Source of the DNA: Beta vulgaris subsp. vulgaris
Lineage: Eukaryota; Streptophyta; Magnoliopsida; Caryophyllales; Amaranthaceae
Direction: 5' to 3'
Assembly: GCF_026745355.1 (NCBI RefSeq)
Contig: NC_079202.1
Span: forward strand, 55,296,209 to 55,360,208
Length of the DNA stretch: 64,000 nt
How positions within the stretch are numbered: the first letter of the stretch is position 1; each line of letters opens with the position of its first letter. Both the position numbers and the translations under genes were made by a program. Positions 1 to 11,200 of the stretch are shown in pieces. The notes under the pieces were generated by a model. That model saw only the letters and a list, made by a program, of their open reading frames with translations, did no database searches and was not told the origin of the DNA.

Positions 1-198
1 AGAACGTTTCTACCAACTACGCTCCCCACACTTCTGAAAAAAAGCATATTAGGAGTCAATGTGCAAAGTAAACCAAGGAGCTAAAATATCATAGAGCCAC
101 TCAGCAACACCTTGTTCACCAAGCAATAATTTAGCAAGCATTAGCTGACAGTAGTTTACTTGGTATACACTCTAGAGGTTGATATCATTCCATGGTTA

Positions 199-459
199 TC
201 TATACAAATATATTAAAAGGCGTGCATAAATCAGAAACTGTGCTACGTGATACTCTTCTTAGGAATTTTTAGTTCATGTAATCCATAGTAAAAAAATTTA
301 GAAATTGCGTAGTATAGGGTTTGATCTCAAGACCTCAAGTACATATGTTAAAGTCTTAACCACTAGACTAAGTTGTATTTAGTATTATTATCATAAAGTA
401 TTATATTAATAAATGAAATTTTTTCCTTACATGGGACATTGCCCAGACCTGATAGCTAG
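199..459 (+). mobile_element. Short non-autonomous Helitron, copy 1
   Basis: It begins with TC after an A (A|TCTATACAAATATATTA) and ends CTAG followed by T, the Helitron A^T insertion rule. Just inside the 3' end is a short hairpin (TGGG-acattg-CCCA). It is about 80% alike by eye to the copy at 4828-5091 over its full length. There is no coding capacity. An antisense tRNA-like box A/box B pair lies at about 315-375. The family also occurs at 29629-29965 and 32112-33265. Confidence 0.75.
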
Positions 460-573
460 TTACATATTTACATCCAGTACTAGAGAGTAAGAGATAAACC
501 GGATCAATAATCAGGGATAGCGATTAGAGCTACATTTTCAAATATAAGGCTATATTCAACACCGACTCTTATA

Positions 574-664
574 CTTCCTCTATTTCGTTTTAAATGCAAT
601 AAAGGGTTATTATTTATGAGATATAAGATGTTACTTTATTGCATTTAAAACAAAATGGAGGAAG
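574..664. mobile_element. 91-bp Stowaway-like MITE
   Basis: The terminal inverted repeats CTTCCTCTATTTCGTTTTAA and its near complement enclose a small core. TA flanks both sides (572-573 and 665-666), as for Tc1/mariner-type Stowaway elements. The two arms nearly fill the element, so it is almost one hairpin. Confidence 0.7.
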
Positions 665-3600
665 TAAAAAAAAAAAAAACACCAATCACTTAATTGTTTA
701 ATAGATTTTTTTTATAATAAGAACAAAATTTTGTTACATTCTCTTTGGAAAAAAATTACCATTTAACTAAAATACTTAAGATTTATTTTGCACATACCAA
801 TTATATTATTTTCAATCCGTCAATATATAATTAATGACTAACAAAAGATGTTAAAAGAAAATTAATGGGTCCAATGAAGAGACTGTTTTAGTCAATTTAG
901 ATGATGATCTGCTGACTGCTGGTCCAATAACATGCATCAAAGGAAAATAATAGAGATGAAAAGGTATTAGCACTATTGTAGATTGCATGTTTAGAATTCA
1001 AGTGGTAGGGTGTCAAATAAAGAAGTGTCACAATTAAAGCTGTCCTTCAGCACTAAGAAAAGCTGACGTTATGGAAGAAAGTTTAAACATCAAGGAACTT
1101 TCATCAACCTAAAGATAAAAAAGTTAGTACTATGTGTTTTATGAGTATAAGATGTAAGTTTGCTTTAAAGGAATATGGAAGGGAAGAATAAGGTTTATAA
1201 TCATTATTTTTTCTGTACCTTTTGAGTTGTGTAATAATGAGTCTGTTAGCGGATATATGGTGATGTGAAGTTATCACATGCACGCTGCCTGTGTAGTTTG
1301 GGCTAGAGCCATGGACTTTGGGCCAAACTTAACTATTTTTATGAGTCAATTATTTTATCATTTAATGACCATTTTCAATCAGTATTAAGTTATCATATTT
1401 TCCTAATCTCTCTCTTAAAGTTATCGTTTTTCCTAATTTCTCTCCTAATTTGTTGCCATCAACTTTCAGTTTTATCCCACGTTTTCAGCCATGAGCTGAT
1501 CACACTTTACTTCCTATAAATACCAGTGTTGTGGTATTCATTAAGGGCACATAAATTACATCTTTCCCTTCTCTTCCATTTCCTCTTTCGGAAAATATTC
1601 AATAGTGTTCTCATTTCTCAATCTACTTTTCTATCCGTATGTCGTAGCGGGGTAAATTTAACTTTAGGGCATTATTCATTTCATGCCACGATTGTCAGAT
1701 AAGTTAATTAAATTAATTATCAATTTTCGTTCCTACACTTTGTCACTCATGTCCCACAGAATATACATCAAATTTGTCCACTGATGATTCAAGAAATTGC
1801 ACTAATTTGTTTTATTTTTCCAAATGTCGTTATTATAGAAGTATAATTTAATTTTGATATTGATTGGATAAAAAAACACTTAAGAGAGAAAACACATGCA
1901 TGCATTTTCCTTGAACTTGAGAAATTGACGCAATTGAAAATACGAAGGAAAGACAAGCGCAGTTCCTAATATGAACAGACAAGTTTACAAGTGATAAATT
2001 TGTCAAAGAACTCCAGAATCCACCAGAAAAGAGGTAAATTAACTCTCAAAATATTATTATTAGAAAAATAATTGACTCAATAACGACTCAAAAACATTTA
2101 AATAGTCTTAACAAAACCCTAATCCGAAAATTGACCAAAAATTAGATTCAAGAATTATTAAGAATGCGGCTTTTGGACCCTAAACGAATTCTGATAGCTT
2201 AAAAAGCTTGTAGATCACGGCATAGTCGTTTGTTGAGTTCCTCGTCCCATTTTTCTTTCCAAAAAGATATCTTATTAAGCATTCTGCATCGTCGAAGGCC
2301 CAACTATCTAGTAGAAATCATTCCAGCAGTTTTTGACAATGAGCTTCTATGTCGAACCGGACAACCAAACTCCCTATGTCAGAAATTTCTCCATTGGTAT
2401 AAATTGTTTGTAATAGATGACACAAAATAGTTGATTATAAAAAGCCTTTGATGATGCGAGAATACACTTTGTATTTCATAATACCAGATGTAATTGTTTA
2501 ATTACTATATCTTTTAGGGTGAACTTTAATTTGAACCGTAAATATCTTTCAATATACATGATTAAATTAATAAAAAATCAATAATAGAATAATATTACTT
2601 TTCAAAATGCAGATTCAGCCATAGGAATAGATTTTAATATCAACATATAATAAGATACCTTAACAATCAATATTTCTTCTTGAAGAACTAAAATAATAGC
2701 TAATATGAGACAGAGGGAGTATTTTCATGCCTTCTTGAACATTTAACAAATATCAATGTATAGAAAAAATCTAGTACTTGATCTAATGGTTAGGTTTGTA
2801 TTTCACACTTTCAAATGGTCACTTAGGGGGTGGGATTCACTTACATAAAACCCCCCCTTACAAAGGGTATTGCGGTCTTGCGATCTTGCCTGTGTAGTTG
2901 GGTTGGACAAATTAACCTGTGCGAGATTTTGATCTAATATGACACTTCTCCTTACCAATTTAAAACAAATGCATAGACAATTATAATTATTCACCATCTT
3001 GTTAACTGTATCTTTCTTAACAAAATAACCTGTGGCCGATTTGTTTCACCCTAGATGAGTAAACTACTAAACTTATAAGCCTTAACCTTGATTAAGTTTT
3101 AATTCTATGCCTTTTCATCTTAAAAAAATGAGTAAACTTCCTTAACAATCTTGAACTGATTTTTATGATCTTAACATTCTTTTATCAAGCACATCGATCA
3201 TCGGAAAAAAATTTGTATATTCACTAGGTAGACTACCCACCATTAATACAGACTTGTTGAGGGTTATAATAATGGAATCTTACTCAACATAATTATTAAT
3301 TTATTGTTTATAATGTTCTATTAGTAGTGAGTTGTTTACCAAGTGGGTAGGTATAGCAATGTTCTCGATCATCTAGGTCTACTACCTTATCTCGAGAAAA
3401 AAGTCCAAAATCAGGAATCTCTTCTCAGATCCAATAAACATGCTTCTCTCAAGTCTCAAGATTTGATACTTGTGATCCTTTGTTTTTTATGTGGAAGGTA
3501 AGCATGGTACTGATCAGCCAAAACTCGATTAGTAGAGATTGGCTTTTTCATAGTACAAGATGATCACGTAAAAACGAGAAAATGAAAAGAGACGTAAAAG

Positions 3601-4645
3601 TGGCAATACTTATATGATATGTCACTAGCAAATTGCTTTCAAAAGCAACATTGAAATAATATCCCTTTCATATTCAACTAAAACAAACATGTGGTGATAG
3701 AGTGGTGACTAGTGATCATAAATACTCTTGCTATCAATTTTAGAAATCAATCATGTAATCAATTCTGAGGTCCTATGATTATGAAACATTTTGATTTATG
3801 GGCCTATGGCAGTAGTTGAATCAAGTTTGTATGAGTGTATGGCTTACTTTAAAAATTTTGGTAAGACAAATTACATTAACGTTCTTTCACAATGCACGTA
3901 AGTACTGCATGACTCATTTTTACAAAAATTTAATGATATCACAATAAATTTATTATGCACCCGGTGACCACTATTCAATACTAATTAAAACTTATGAAGT
4001 ATTGAAGGTTGTTGCAATAAATTTAATATGCACCCAACACTCAGTACACTGATATGGGGGGAATGTAATTCACTTAACTTTATAAAGAATAATAAACGAA
4101 TTATATGCAATCATCCGTACTGAGAAGTATCGCCCAGAACAACCACTAGTTTAATCTATAAGACTACTATAATTTGCTATGGAAATTGAAGAGCCCCTTT
4201 TAGTTAATCCTTTTTCCCTCTTATACAAGCTAATTTTGATAGCCTTTTTAAAACATCACTGACAAAGCTACTAATTTTGAGATCAGATAAAGCCCAAAGC
4301 ACAAAGTAGTGGATGGGAATTTGGTGGAACTAATTGATATGTTCGGCATTTGGACTTATAAAATTGGTAGGGAAAACATTAAGAGTAGCTTTTACACACT
4401 ATAATAAATGATGATCTGTAATTGTATCTACTTTTTCCAATACAGCTTTAAGTCTTTAAGCTAATTGTTGTAGCAATTATTGTCAAATCATTGATTAAAA
4501 AATGAACTAAATTCGATTAACTTTACAAAAACCAAACCACAAAGTGATAACACCATATATTATCACCACATATCCATCGTAATAATTATTATTGGTGTAT
4601 CAAAGAAAATCTTTTCTAATTATAAAGACAAAAACTTTATTTGGC
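665..4645. other. Intergenic, no gene seen
   Basis: AT-rich sequence without a recognisable gene. A 66-codon open frame at 2230-2430 has no ATG and no family I recognise. A lone MITE-type terminus (GAGACAGAGGGAGTA) lies near 2706-2720, without a clear partner end. Confidence 0.6.
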
Positions 4646-5161
4646 TAGTCTCTCCGTTTCTAAATAGACTTTTCATTTTAAATTTTGGTACTATACATAA
4701 GCAAGGAAAATCCTCCATTTTTTCCCCAACATATAAGAAAAAACATAGTCAGGTCTTATTTAATTCGTCATAATATACATTATAAAATCAAACGTTTATA
4801 ATATTTATTATTATGTGATTATAGATTTCTATACAAATATATTAAAAGGCGTGCGAAAACAAGAAATTGTGTCACGTGGCGCTCTCCCTAGGAAATTTTA
4901 GTTCATGTAATCCATGTACAATAAAAAACATTAAGAAATTGCATAGTATAGGGTTTGATCTTGACACCTCAAGTACATATACTAAAGTTTTAATCACTAG
5001 GCTAAGTTGTATTTAGTGTTATTATCATAAAGTATTATATTAATAAATGAAATTTTTTCTTATCCAGGACATACCAGGGCCGAATAACTAGTTAATGATA
5101 CAAAAATGCGGACGGGCAAATGTAAGAAGGAGAAAAGGAAAGTGAATTTAGGACTGATGGA
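4646..5161. mobile_element. Stowaway-like MITE interrupted by a Helitron
   Basis: The left end CTCTCCGTTTCTAAATAGAC and the reverse complement of the right end (CTCCATCAGTCCTAAATTCAC) are similar imperfect inverted repeats. The internal stretch near 4740-4800 resembles, in reverse, the cores of the elements at 33456, 43840 and 48452. The Helitron at 4828-5091 lies inside it. Confidence 0.45.
4828..5091 (+). mobile_element. Short non-autonomous Helitron, copy 2
   Basis: It starts TCTATACAAATATATTAAAA and ends CTAG|T, with a CCAGG/CC(A)GGG-type hairpin about 15 bp before the end. Most of its 264 bp matches copy 1 (199-459). The same antisense tRNA-like boxes are present. It is inserted in the MITE at 4646-5161. 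Confidence 0.75.
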
Positions 5162-5517
5162 GTATATTATAATTGACAAAATGTTAGTTAGCTAAATAAG
5201 AGAGAAAAAAAATTGGGATTGCACATGTAGTAAAGATACAAAATAGTCCTTGCTAACTTGGAAGACCTTTGTAAAAAAAATAAAAAATTGGAAGACGAAA
5301 TTTAGCTGACATCCAGATAGTGCAAAAGTGGTACTCTTACGAATTTTAGATCTATTGGATTCATGCGTGGGCATATAGTTCCACAAAACTGGTGGGCTCA
5401 GAAATAGTACTTAATATCTATTCAGCTTTATCTCCCTAAAGGCTCGACTGAAGATTCAGAGTACCACTAATTAAGTGTACAAGACTTTATTAAGCATAAA
5501 AGACTAAGATAACAAAA

Positions 5518-5997
5518 TGTAGGAATTATGCAATTATCCCTTGAATCTGGTCGAAGTTCGTCAAAGGGAGCTGACTCAGGCCCGCCCGGTCAAGTCGAGT
5601 AGTACCGCTCGATTGGGCGAGATCGATGGTCTCAACAAGTGCCTAAAAGCGGGTCGCCCGATTGGTTCGGGTGAACCGCGATCGGGGGTGGTCACCGAAT
5701 CACAACTGGACGAATTTGGGTTTGGGAAAATTGGCCGCCCAATCGGGCAGTGGGCTTTTTGACGCGGGGGAGATTTACGAGTCGGGTTATAATATGTTAT
5801 TTAATCTAATCTAGTTTCGTTTTAAGTTGGCATTAGTGTGAAAACACATATGTATTTTGAAATCCTCAAGATCAATAGAATTATTATCTTTCTACCCGTG
5901 GACGTAGCAAACACACCATTGGTGAACCACGTAAATCTGTGTGTTTTTTATTGCTTTTCTACATTTAATATTTGTTCTTCTCACATACGTTATAACA
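5518..5997 (+). mobile_element. Solo LTR (copia-type), 480 bp
   Basis: The sequence runs from TGTAGGAATTA to GTTATAACA and is flanked by the identical 5-bp duplication CAAAA (5513-5517 and 5998-6002). The 3' half carries the phrase CCCGTGGACGTAG followed by GAACCACGTAAATCTGTGTG, which is familiar from the R/U5 part of many plant copia LTRs. The 5' half (5540-5770) is a GC-rich island in AT-rich DNA and holds a 73-codon open frame. I regard that frame as LTR sequence, not a gene. There is no internal region or partner LTR nearby, so unequal recombination left a solo LTR. Confidence 0.8.
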
Positions 5998-6002
5998 CAA
6001 AA

Positions 6003-7018
6003 TAGTAGTAATAATTAGATTACTGTCCAAATTCTTATGTCTATTTTCCATGAAATTAGAGTGTTGGGGTGGGTGGAAATGACAAAGCAATGCAGACTTT
6101 TAATTGATGGAAAATTTATTATAATAAAAGTACATGATAATATTATTCATATAGCTCTGCTATGTATAGTTGGCATTTTTTTTTGGGGTACTTATTTTCC
6201 CCTAATTTACACCCAAAAAAAGAAATTGATGTATGTAATCTACCTGGTCAGAACTCAGAATGATTCTCATACTTTTTATGTAATTAATAATTGAATGATT
6301 CTCATATTTTTAATGTAATCAATAATTGTCTGTCTATTTGTGTGAGTTATTCTTTATTATGTTCATGATATCTTAGTGTATCATTGTTGGACAATTTTGT
6401 TTGTGCAAATTTCTGGTTGTATTCTTTTGGCAAATGTTTCTTTTATCACAAATTCTTGGGACTTGGGTGTAACTCTTACATCCAATTTATTAAGTTTTAT
6501 GTCATTATACTTATTACACAATAAGTATTAGGGTTTATGTCATGAGATTCATGTAATTATTTTTACAAGTTAATGTCATTCTTATTGAGATTTATGTCAT
6601 TATACATATTACAAGATAAATTATGATATACACTCTTCGTATTTTTTTATTCTTTCTTGAAATCTTGACAATATTCTATTAAACATGATATTAGAAGTAT
6701 AAGAAGCCAACCCGAAAACTAAAATATCATAGCTTATAAATGAGATGGTCCAGGTACAAAAAGTATGGGATATAGAAAATTGGTATGTCCATAAATTGAA
6801 ATAAGATGAACTACCGACTAGGCGATTATTGAGATAAATATCCAATTAGTAAGATGATACTCCCATAATCTAAATGTACATATATTGGATTGAAAGGTCC
6901 ATATGAGATGATATATTTAGGCCATGTTTTTTTTTTTTTTACTTATTTTCAGTTCATTTTAATTTCTCTCAATTCAATTCAATCTAGTTTCATTCAATTT
7001 AGATTCTCTCAATCCAAA
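6003..7018. other. Intergenic, no gene seen
   Basis: AT-rich sequence with several loosely repeated phrases built on TTATGTCAT (6490-6610). No coding region or clear transposon end was found. Confidence 0.55.
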
Positions 7019-7028
7019 AAAAACTTGG

Positions 7029-7199
7029 ACAAATTATTAAAAGAGACGGTCTAATTTTAATATAAAAGTAGACCTAGTAACTAAATGGATTAAACTAGTG
7101 ACCGAAATAAATTAACCTAGTAACTATTGGGCTTCAATATTGGGCTTAGCATTGCCTAATTTTAATTTAAAAGTAGGCGGTCTCTTACAAGACAAACTC
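7029..7199 (+). mobile_element. 171-bp Mutator-like MITE, intact copy
   Basis: Inverted ends (AAAAGAGACGGTCTAATTTT against AGGCGGTCTCTTACAAG read in reverse) are flanked by the 9-10 bp direct repeat AAAACTTGG (7020-7028 and 7201-7209), the duplication size of Mutator-like elements. An interrupted copy in the opposite orientation spans 29589-30951. This copy serves as its empty-site reference. Confidence 0.7.
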
Positions 7200-7294
7200 A
7201 AAAACTTGGCCTTATTGATTGAGATGGTAAGTCCAAAACTTAAGATAAATGTTAGTGATAGTAGATTTAAAAACTAATATGATATGTTAATCAA

Positions 7295-7440
7295 GGATGT
7301 ATTGACCTAATGGTTAAAATTGAGGTGCTGTGAACGATAGGTTACAGGTACGAATCCTCCTTCCCCTTCTATACTCTAGCATCATCTACAAAGAGTCAGT
7401 TCTTGATGTCAACTGTTGTGTCTATAAACAAAGTGGGAAG
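7295..7440 (+). repeat. SINE-like repeat with tRNA-type boxes
   Basis: The phrases ACCTAATGGTTAAAATTGAGG and GGTACGAATCC resemble pol III box A and box B. A similar segment lies on the opposite strand at 31830-31956. No cloverleaf can be folded, so this is not a functional tRNA. The 3' limit is uncertain. Confidence 0.35.
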
Positions 7441-8180
7441 CACCTTGCACGAAAATGTGTGGCATGGATTATGCTTCAACTTCAGTGAGATCTGAGATGT
7501 AAAATAGAAAGCCTTCAAATTTGAAAGGGGATTATTCAAATATTATCTCATTTTTTTAACCTTATTCTTTTTTTCTAATCGCCTTATTCTTTTTTCGGTA
7601 ACGAGTAGATAATATATTTGATAAAGATAACTTCTCGTAATTTAAATATTACCTCTTCGTTTTATAACATAATATTATCTATTTTATTGTTATAATATAT
7701 CAATACAAATACACCATTGGAGTGATCAAACTCATCAAATCCTATTTTTCCCACTTCAAAAATCCAAAATACATGGTAAAAAACCATCTAACACAGCCAA
7801 AAAACTAGGGGATTGGTAAAAGTATCTCTCTTTTGTTCCTTTACAATTGATTTTCCTGGAAAAACACATTAAACAATTTCTTGTCATTATATTTTAAATC
7901 AAAACCATTAGCATATACCCTAAATCAATAAAAAAATCCTCCGCAATTTTAACCTTATTTGCATCACGTGATTACCTCCACTATATACAATTTCTATGAT
8001 CAAAATTAGTTTTTGTTCTCTAATACTCCATACATATATAGACAAAAGTGAGAATCCCAGAAATTTTAACTTATCATCCAACTTTATTTCTGCAAAAAGA
8101 TTACAATTAATTATACAGTAACACCCACCACTTATTTCATCACATAAATGCTTTTTTTTTCTTTTCTCTCACTATCTCCT
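7441..8180. other. Upstream region of the ABCC gene
   Basis: AT-rich with no ORF of note. CT-rich stretches appear from about 8150, just before the predicted TATA box. Regulatory elements could be here, but none is recognised with confidence. Confidence 0.4.
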
Positions 8181-8183
8181 GAC

Positions 8184-8190
8184 TATATAA
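8184..8190 (+). promoter_or_regulatory. Candidate TATA box of the ABCC gene
   Basis: TATATAA lies in ACTATATAACACTTACAAC, about 100 bp before the ATG at 8286, and is followed by a CT-rich leader. It supports a transcription start near 8215 and therefore the upstream first exon. Confidence 0.5.
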
Positions 8191-8285
8191 CACTTACAAC
8201 ACTATGCCCTTAAGCTTTTCTCTGTAGTTCCTTTCTCTTAGGAGCATAGACAAATACCAGCTTGAAAGCTGGAAGAGAGGGAATC

Positions 8286-11200
8286 ATGCCTTATTCTTTC
8301 CTTGCAGCAAGTGAGTTATCTTTATTTATCTATCTTCTACATGCTATTAGGTTTTCTTATTGAGGTTTATATATCGATAATATGAAGGTTATGTTCCTAA
8401 ATGCATTATATTGCTTCCTTTTTTTATTTATTTAGCCGCGTAAATTTATGTTTCTTAAGTACTATCATTTAAGCATGTGATCGACGGGTGTTAATAAGGT
8501 GATTCTCTCCTACTGAAATAGACTCGAGTTCAAAACTCATCTAAGGTGAAATAAGGATGTGGCATGTCGTATTAGTCTATTAGATGATGCCTTGTAAGAA
8601 AGCGTTGTTGTACTTTATCGGATCTTTAAGGTTCAAAGGCACATATTAAGCTCATAAATTCAGATAAAAAGAGGAGATTAACTTCACATTACGATATGGA
8701 TGGTTCTAGTAAGATGAAACTTCATCTCATGCTACATTGTTTGAAATAAACAAAGGTATTACCTTGTGTGTATAATCTTTGAGATGCACTAAATGAAAAT
8801 CTAGGGGAAAATGCAATTTCTCATCCTTCATGAATTAGTTTTCAGCGTGATAAAACTTGTATTGACCAGTAATGTACTACCTTAGTATAGAAATATGGAA
8901 TTAGTTGTCATATCAAATAGCTCATATTGTGCTATCAATGTCATAACTAATTTTGGACAGTGAGAAATTTATTTCTTTTGTGTCAAGTAGAAAAATACTA
9001 CTAATACATAGTAGCATATAGTGCAGGCAATGTTCAGTGTTCATAAAAGACAAGAAAGTTGGCAAGAAATGCTTTTTATAAAGCAGTTCATAAATGATAA
9101 CTTTGTATAATAAAATGGTGCTGCTTGTTTGTAGAGCCACTCTTAGTAGGAAAGCTTAAGATTTACATAGACTACTACTTAAATACTCCCTCCGTTTCCT
9201 AAAGATCTTCCCACTTACTGTTCCCACAGATACCAAGGAAAATCAAGTTGTGTGGGGCATGGTGTGAGTAAAGTAGGAGAGAAAAAGGGGTTAAGATAAA
9301 TAAACAAATAAAAAGGGGTTAAAGTAGGAGAGAGAAAGGGAGTAAAATTGAATTAATAATGTAATGGTGGACCATATGATAGTGACATGAGAGGGTAAAT
9401 AGGGAAATTTGTTTTGCCAAATAAGGAATAAAGCAAAAGTGGGAAGATCGTTTGGAAACACCCTTAAACGAAAAGTGGGAAGATCTTTAGGAAACGGAGG
9501 GAGTATATGTTACTAAAAGGTATTGCTTTTATCCTGCTTAGTTATCCTTGTTTAGTTTTTTCCTGTCATGTTTCCAAACTTTTAACTCTTTATTTCCTTA
9601 TTAAGAAGATCATGGAAATTAAGTTAAGCTATCTAAAATCTAGAATGTCAACCTTATTATGTATAGTGCTTCTCATAAAACTATTCTCTGATAGAAAGCA
9701 ATATCAAAAACATGTTGCCATATTTAGAAGGATTAAAATTCAATGAAGTAATGTTTTAACTCAAAGATTCAATAAAAGGAAGATCATAAATTTCTAGATC
9801 AAGCAAATTCCCTTTTTATTGTTAATTGTCATGACAATTGGATTCGGATAAAATTACCATATCAATTTGTTGTAGATGGGAGAAGTGACAATGGGTTTAT
9901 ATAGTACTCCCTCGGTCCTCTATTAGTTTACCCCTATTCCTTTTAAGGATGTCCCTTATTAGTTTACCCCTTTCTTTTTTTTTTTTGCTATTTTTGGAAT
10001 GGAACCACAAACTTTTCATCACATATATTCAACTTTAAGTATAAATAATCTTTTCTCTCTCTTTATATGCCCCACAATACTATTCCTCCTAAAACTCTGT
10101 GTAAAAGAAAGGGGTAAACTAATAGAGGACGGAGGGAGTATATACCCAAAAATTTTATTTCATAAAATAAAAGACATAACATAATCTCTCCAACTTTACT
10201 GTTCTTTTGTAGTTTATCTACTAGTACAACTTAAAATGTGTGAATGTCAGCTAACTTAGTTAGTAAAGTTCTCTGCGGTAAACAAGAGATCAAATTCCGT
10301 TTACATCACTTCCCTGTATGGCTCTCCATACCCAGAACAGAAAGCAAATTTTCATGGACTATGTTATGAGTTGAGAAGATCACAAAGTTACTGACTTGTA
10401 CTAGCGATTAGGCTGGTTTTAAGTTAATACTTTTCAAGCATAATCGTAAAATTGTTATTGTTTCTTATGGCAGATCTTAAGCTCCTATACCCAACACCAT
10501 GGGAACAGCTGAAGTCTCCTTGTATGTGGGAAGAAATCAGCATATTTCTGCTATTGGGATTCTATGGGATTATACTGCTATACTTCATCAAAAAAATGAC
10601 ATTTACAGTACAAATGTATACATCAAAAGCTGCAGAAAAGGATGCAGAGATGTACCTTGATAATGCAAGACTCAGCCTGTGCTCGAAAACCAGCGTTATT
10701 TCTTCCATTTTGCTCCTGGGTGTGCATTCGACTTCATTAATTTTGCTGATAAAGGGGAGCGAGACTCCATGCAATCAAAATCTTCCAGCTCTCGCAGCTA
10801 AAATTTTACAGGTCATATCATGGATAATCACGATAATTGTATTATGCAGGATATTAACTAAGAATTACCTCAATTTTCCCGGAATTCTGAGGCTCTGGTG
10901 GGTTATCAGCTTCCTGATATTAGCTTGTCATATTTCCATTGATTATCATTTCATAATGGAAAATGATGGTCATCTGAGAATACAAGATTATGCAGACCTT
11001 CTTGGGCTCCTTGCATCAGTCAGTCTGTTGGTAATTTCCATTACAGGAAAGATCAGGATAGAGCGTGACGATGATGCAAGAAACAACTTGACAGAACCAC
11101 TAATTAATGGAAAAAGTGAGAAAATCCCTAAGGGAAAAAGTGAATCACTTTACAGCAAAGCCACCCTTCTCGATCTTGTTACCTTCTCGTGGCTCAACCC

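Noticed and set aside
315..375. Possible tRNA gene on the minus strand
   Set aside because: Box A and box B-like phrases exist, but there is no acceptor stem or cloverleaf. It is part of a Helitron.
2230..2430. 66-codon frame in the left intergenic region
   Set aside because: No ATG start, no recognised family and no splice context. It may be a relic, but there is no support.
5541..5762. 73-codon frame in a GC-rich island
   Set aside because: It lies wholly inside the solo LTR bounded by CAAAA, and the product resembles no protein family.
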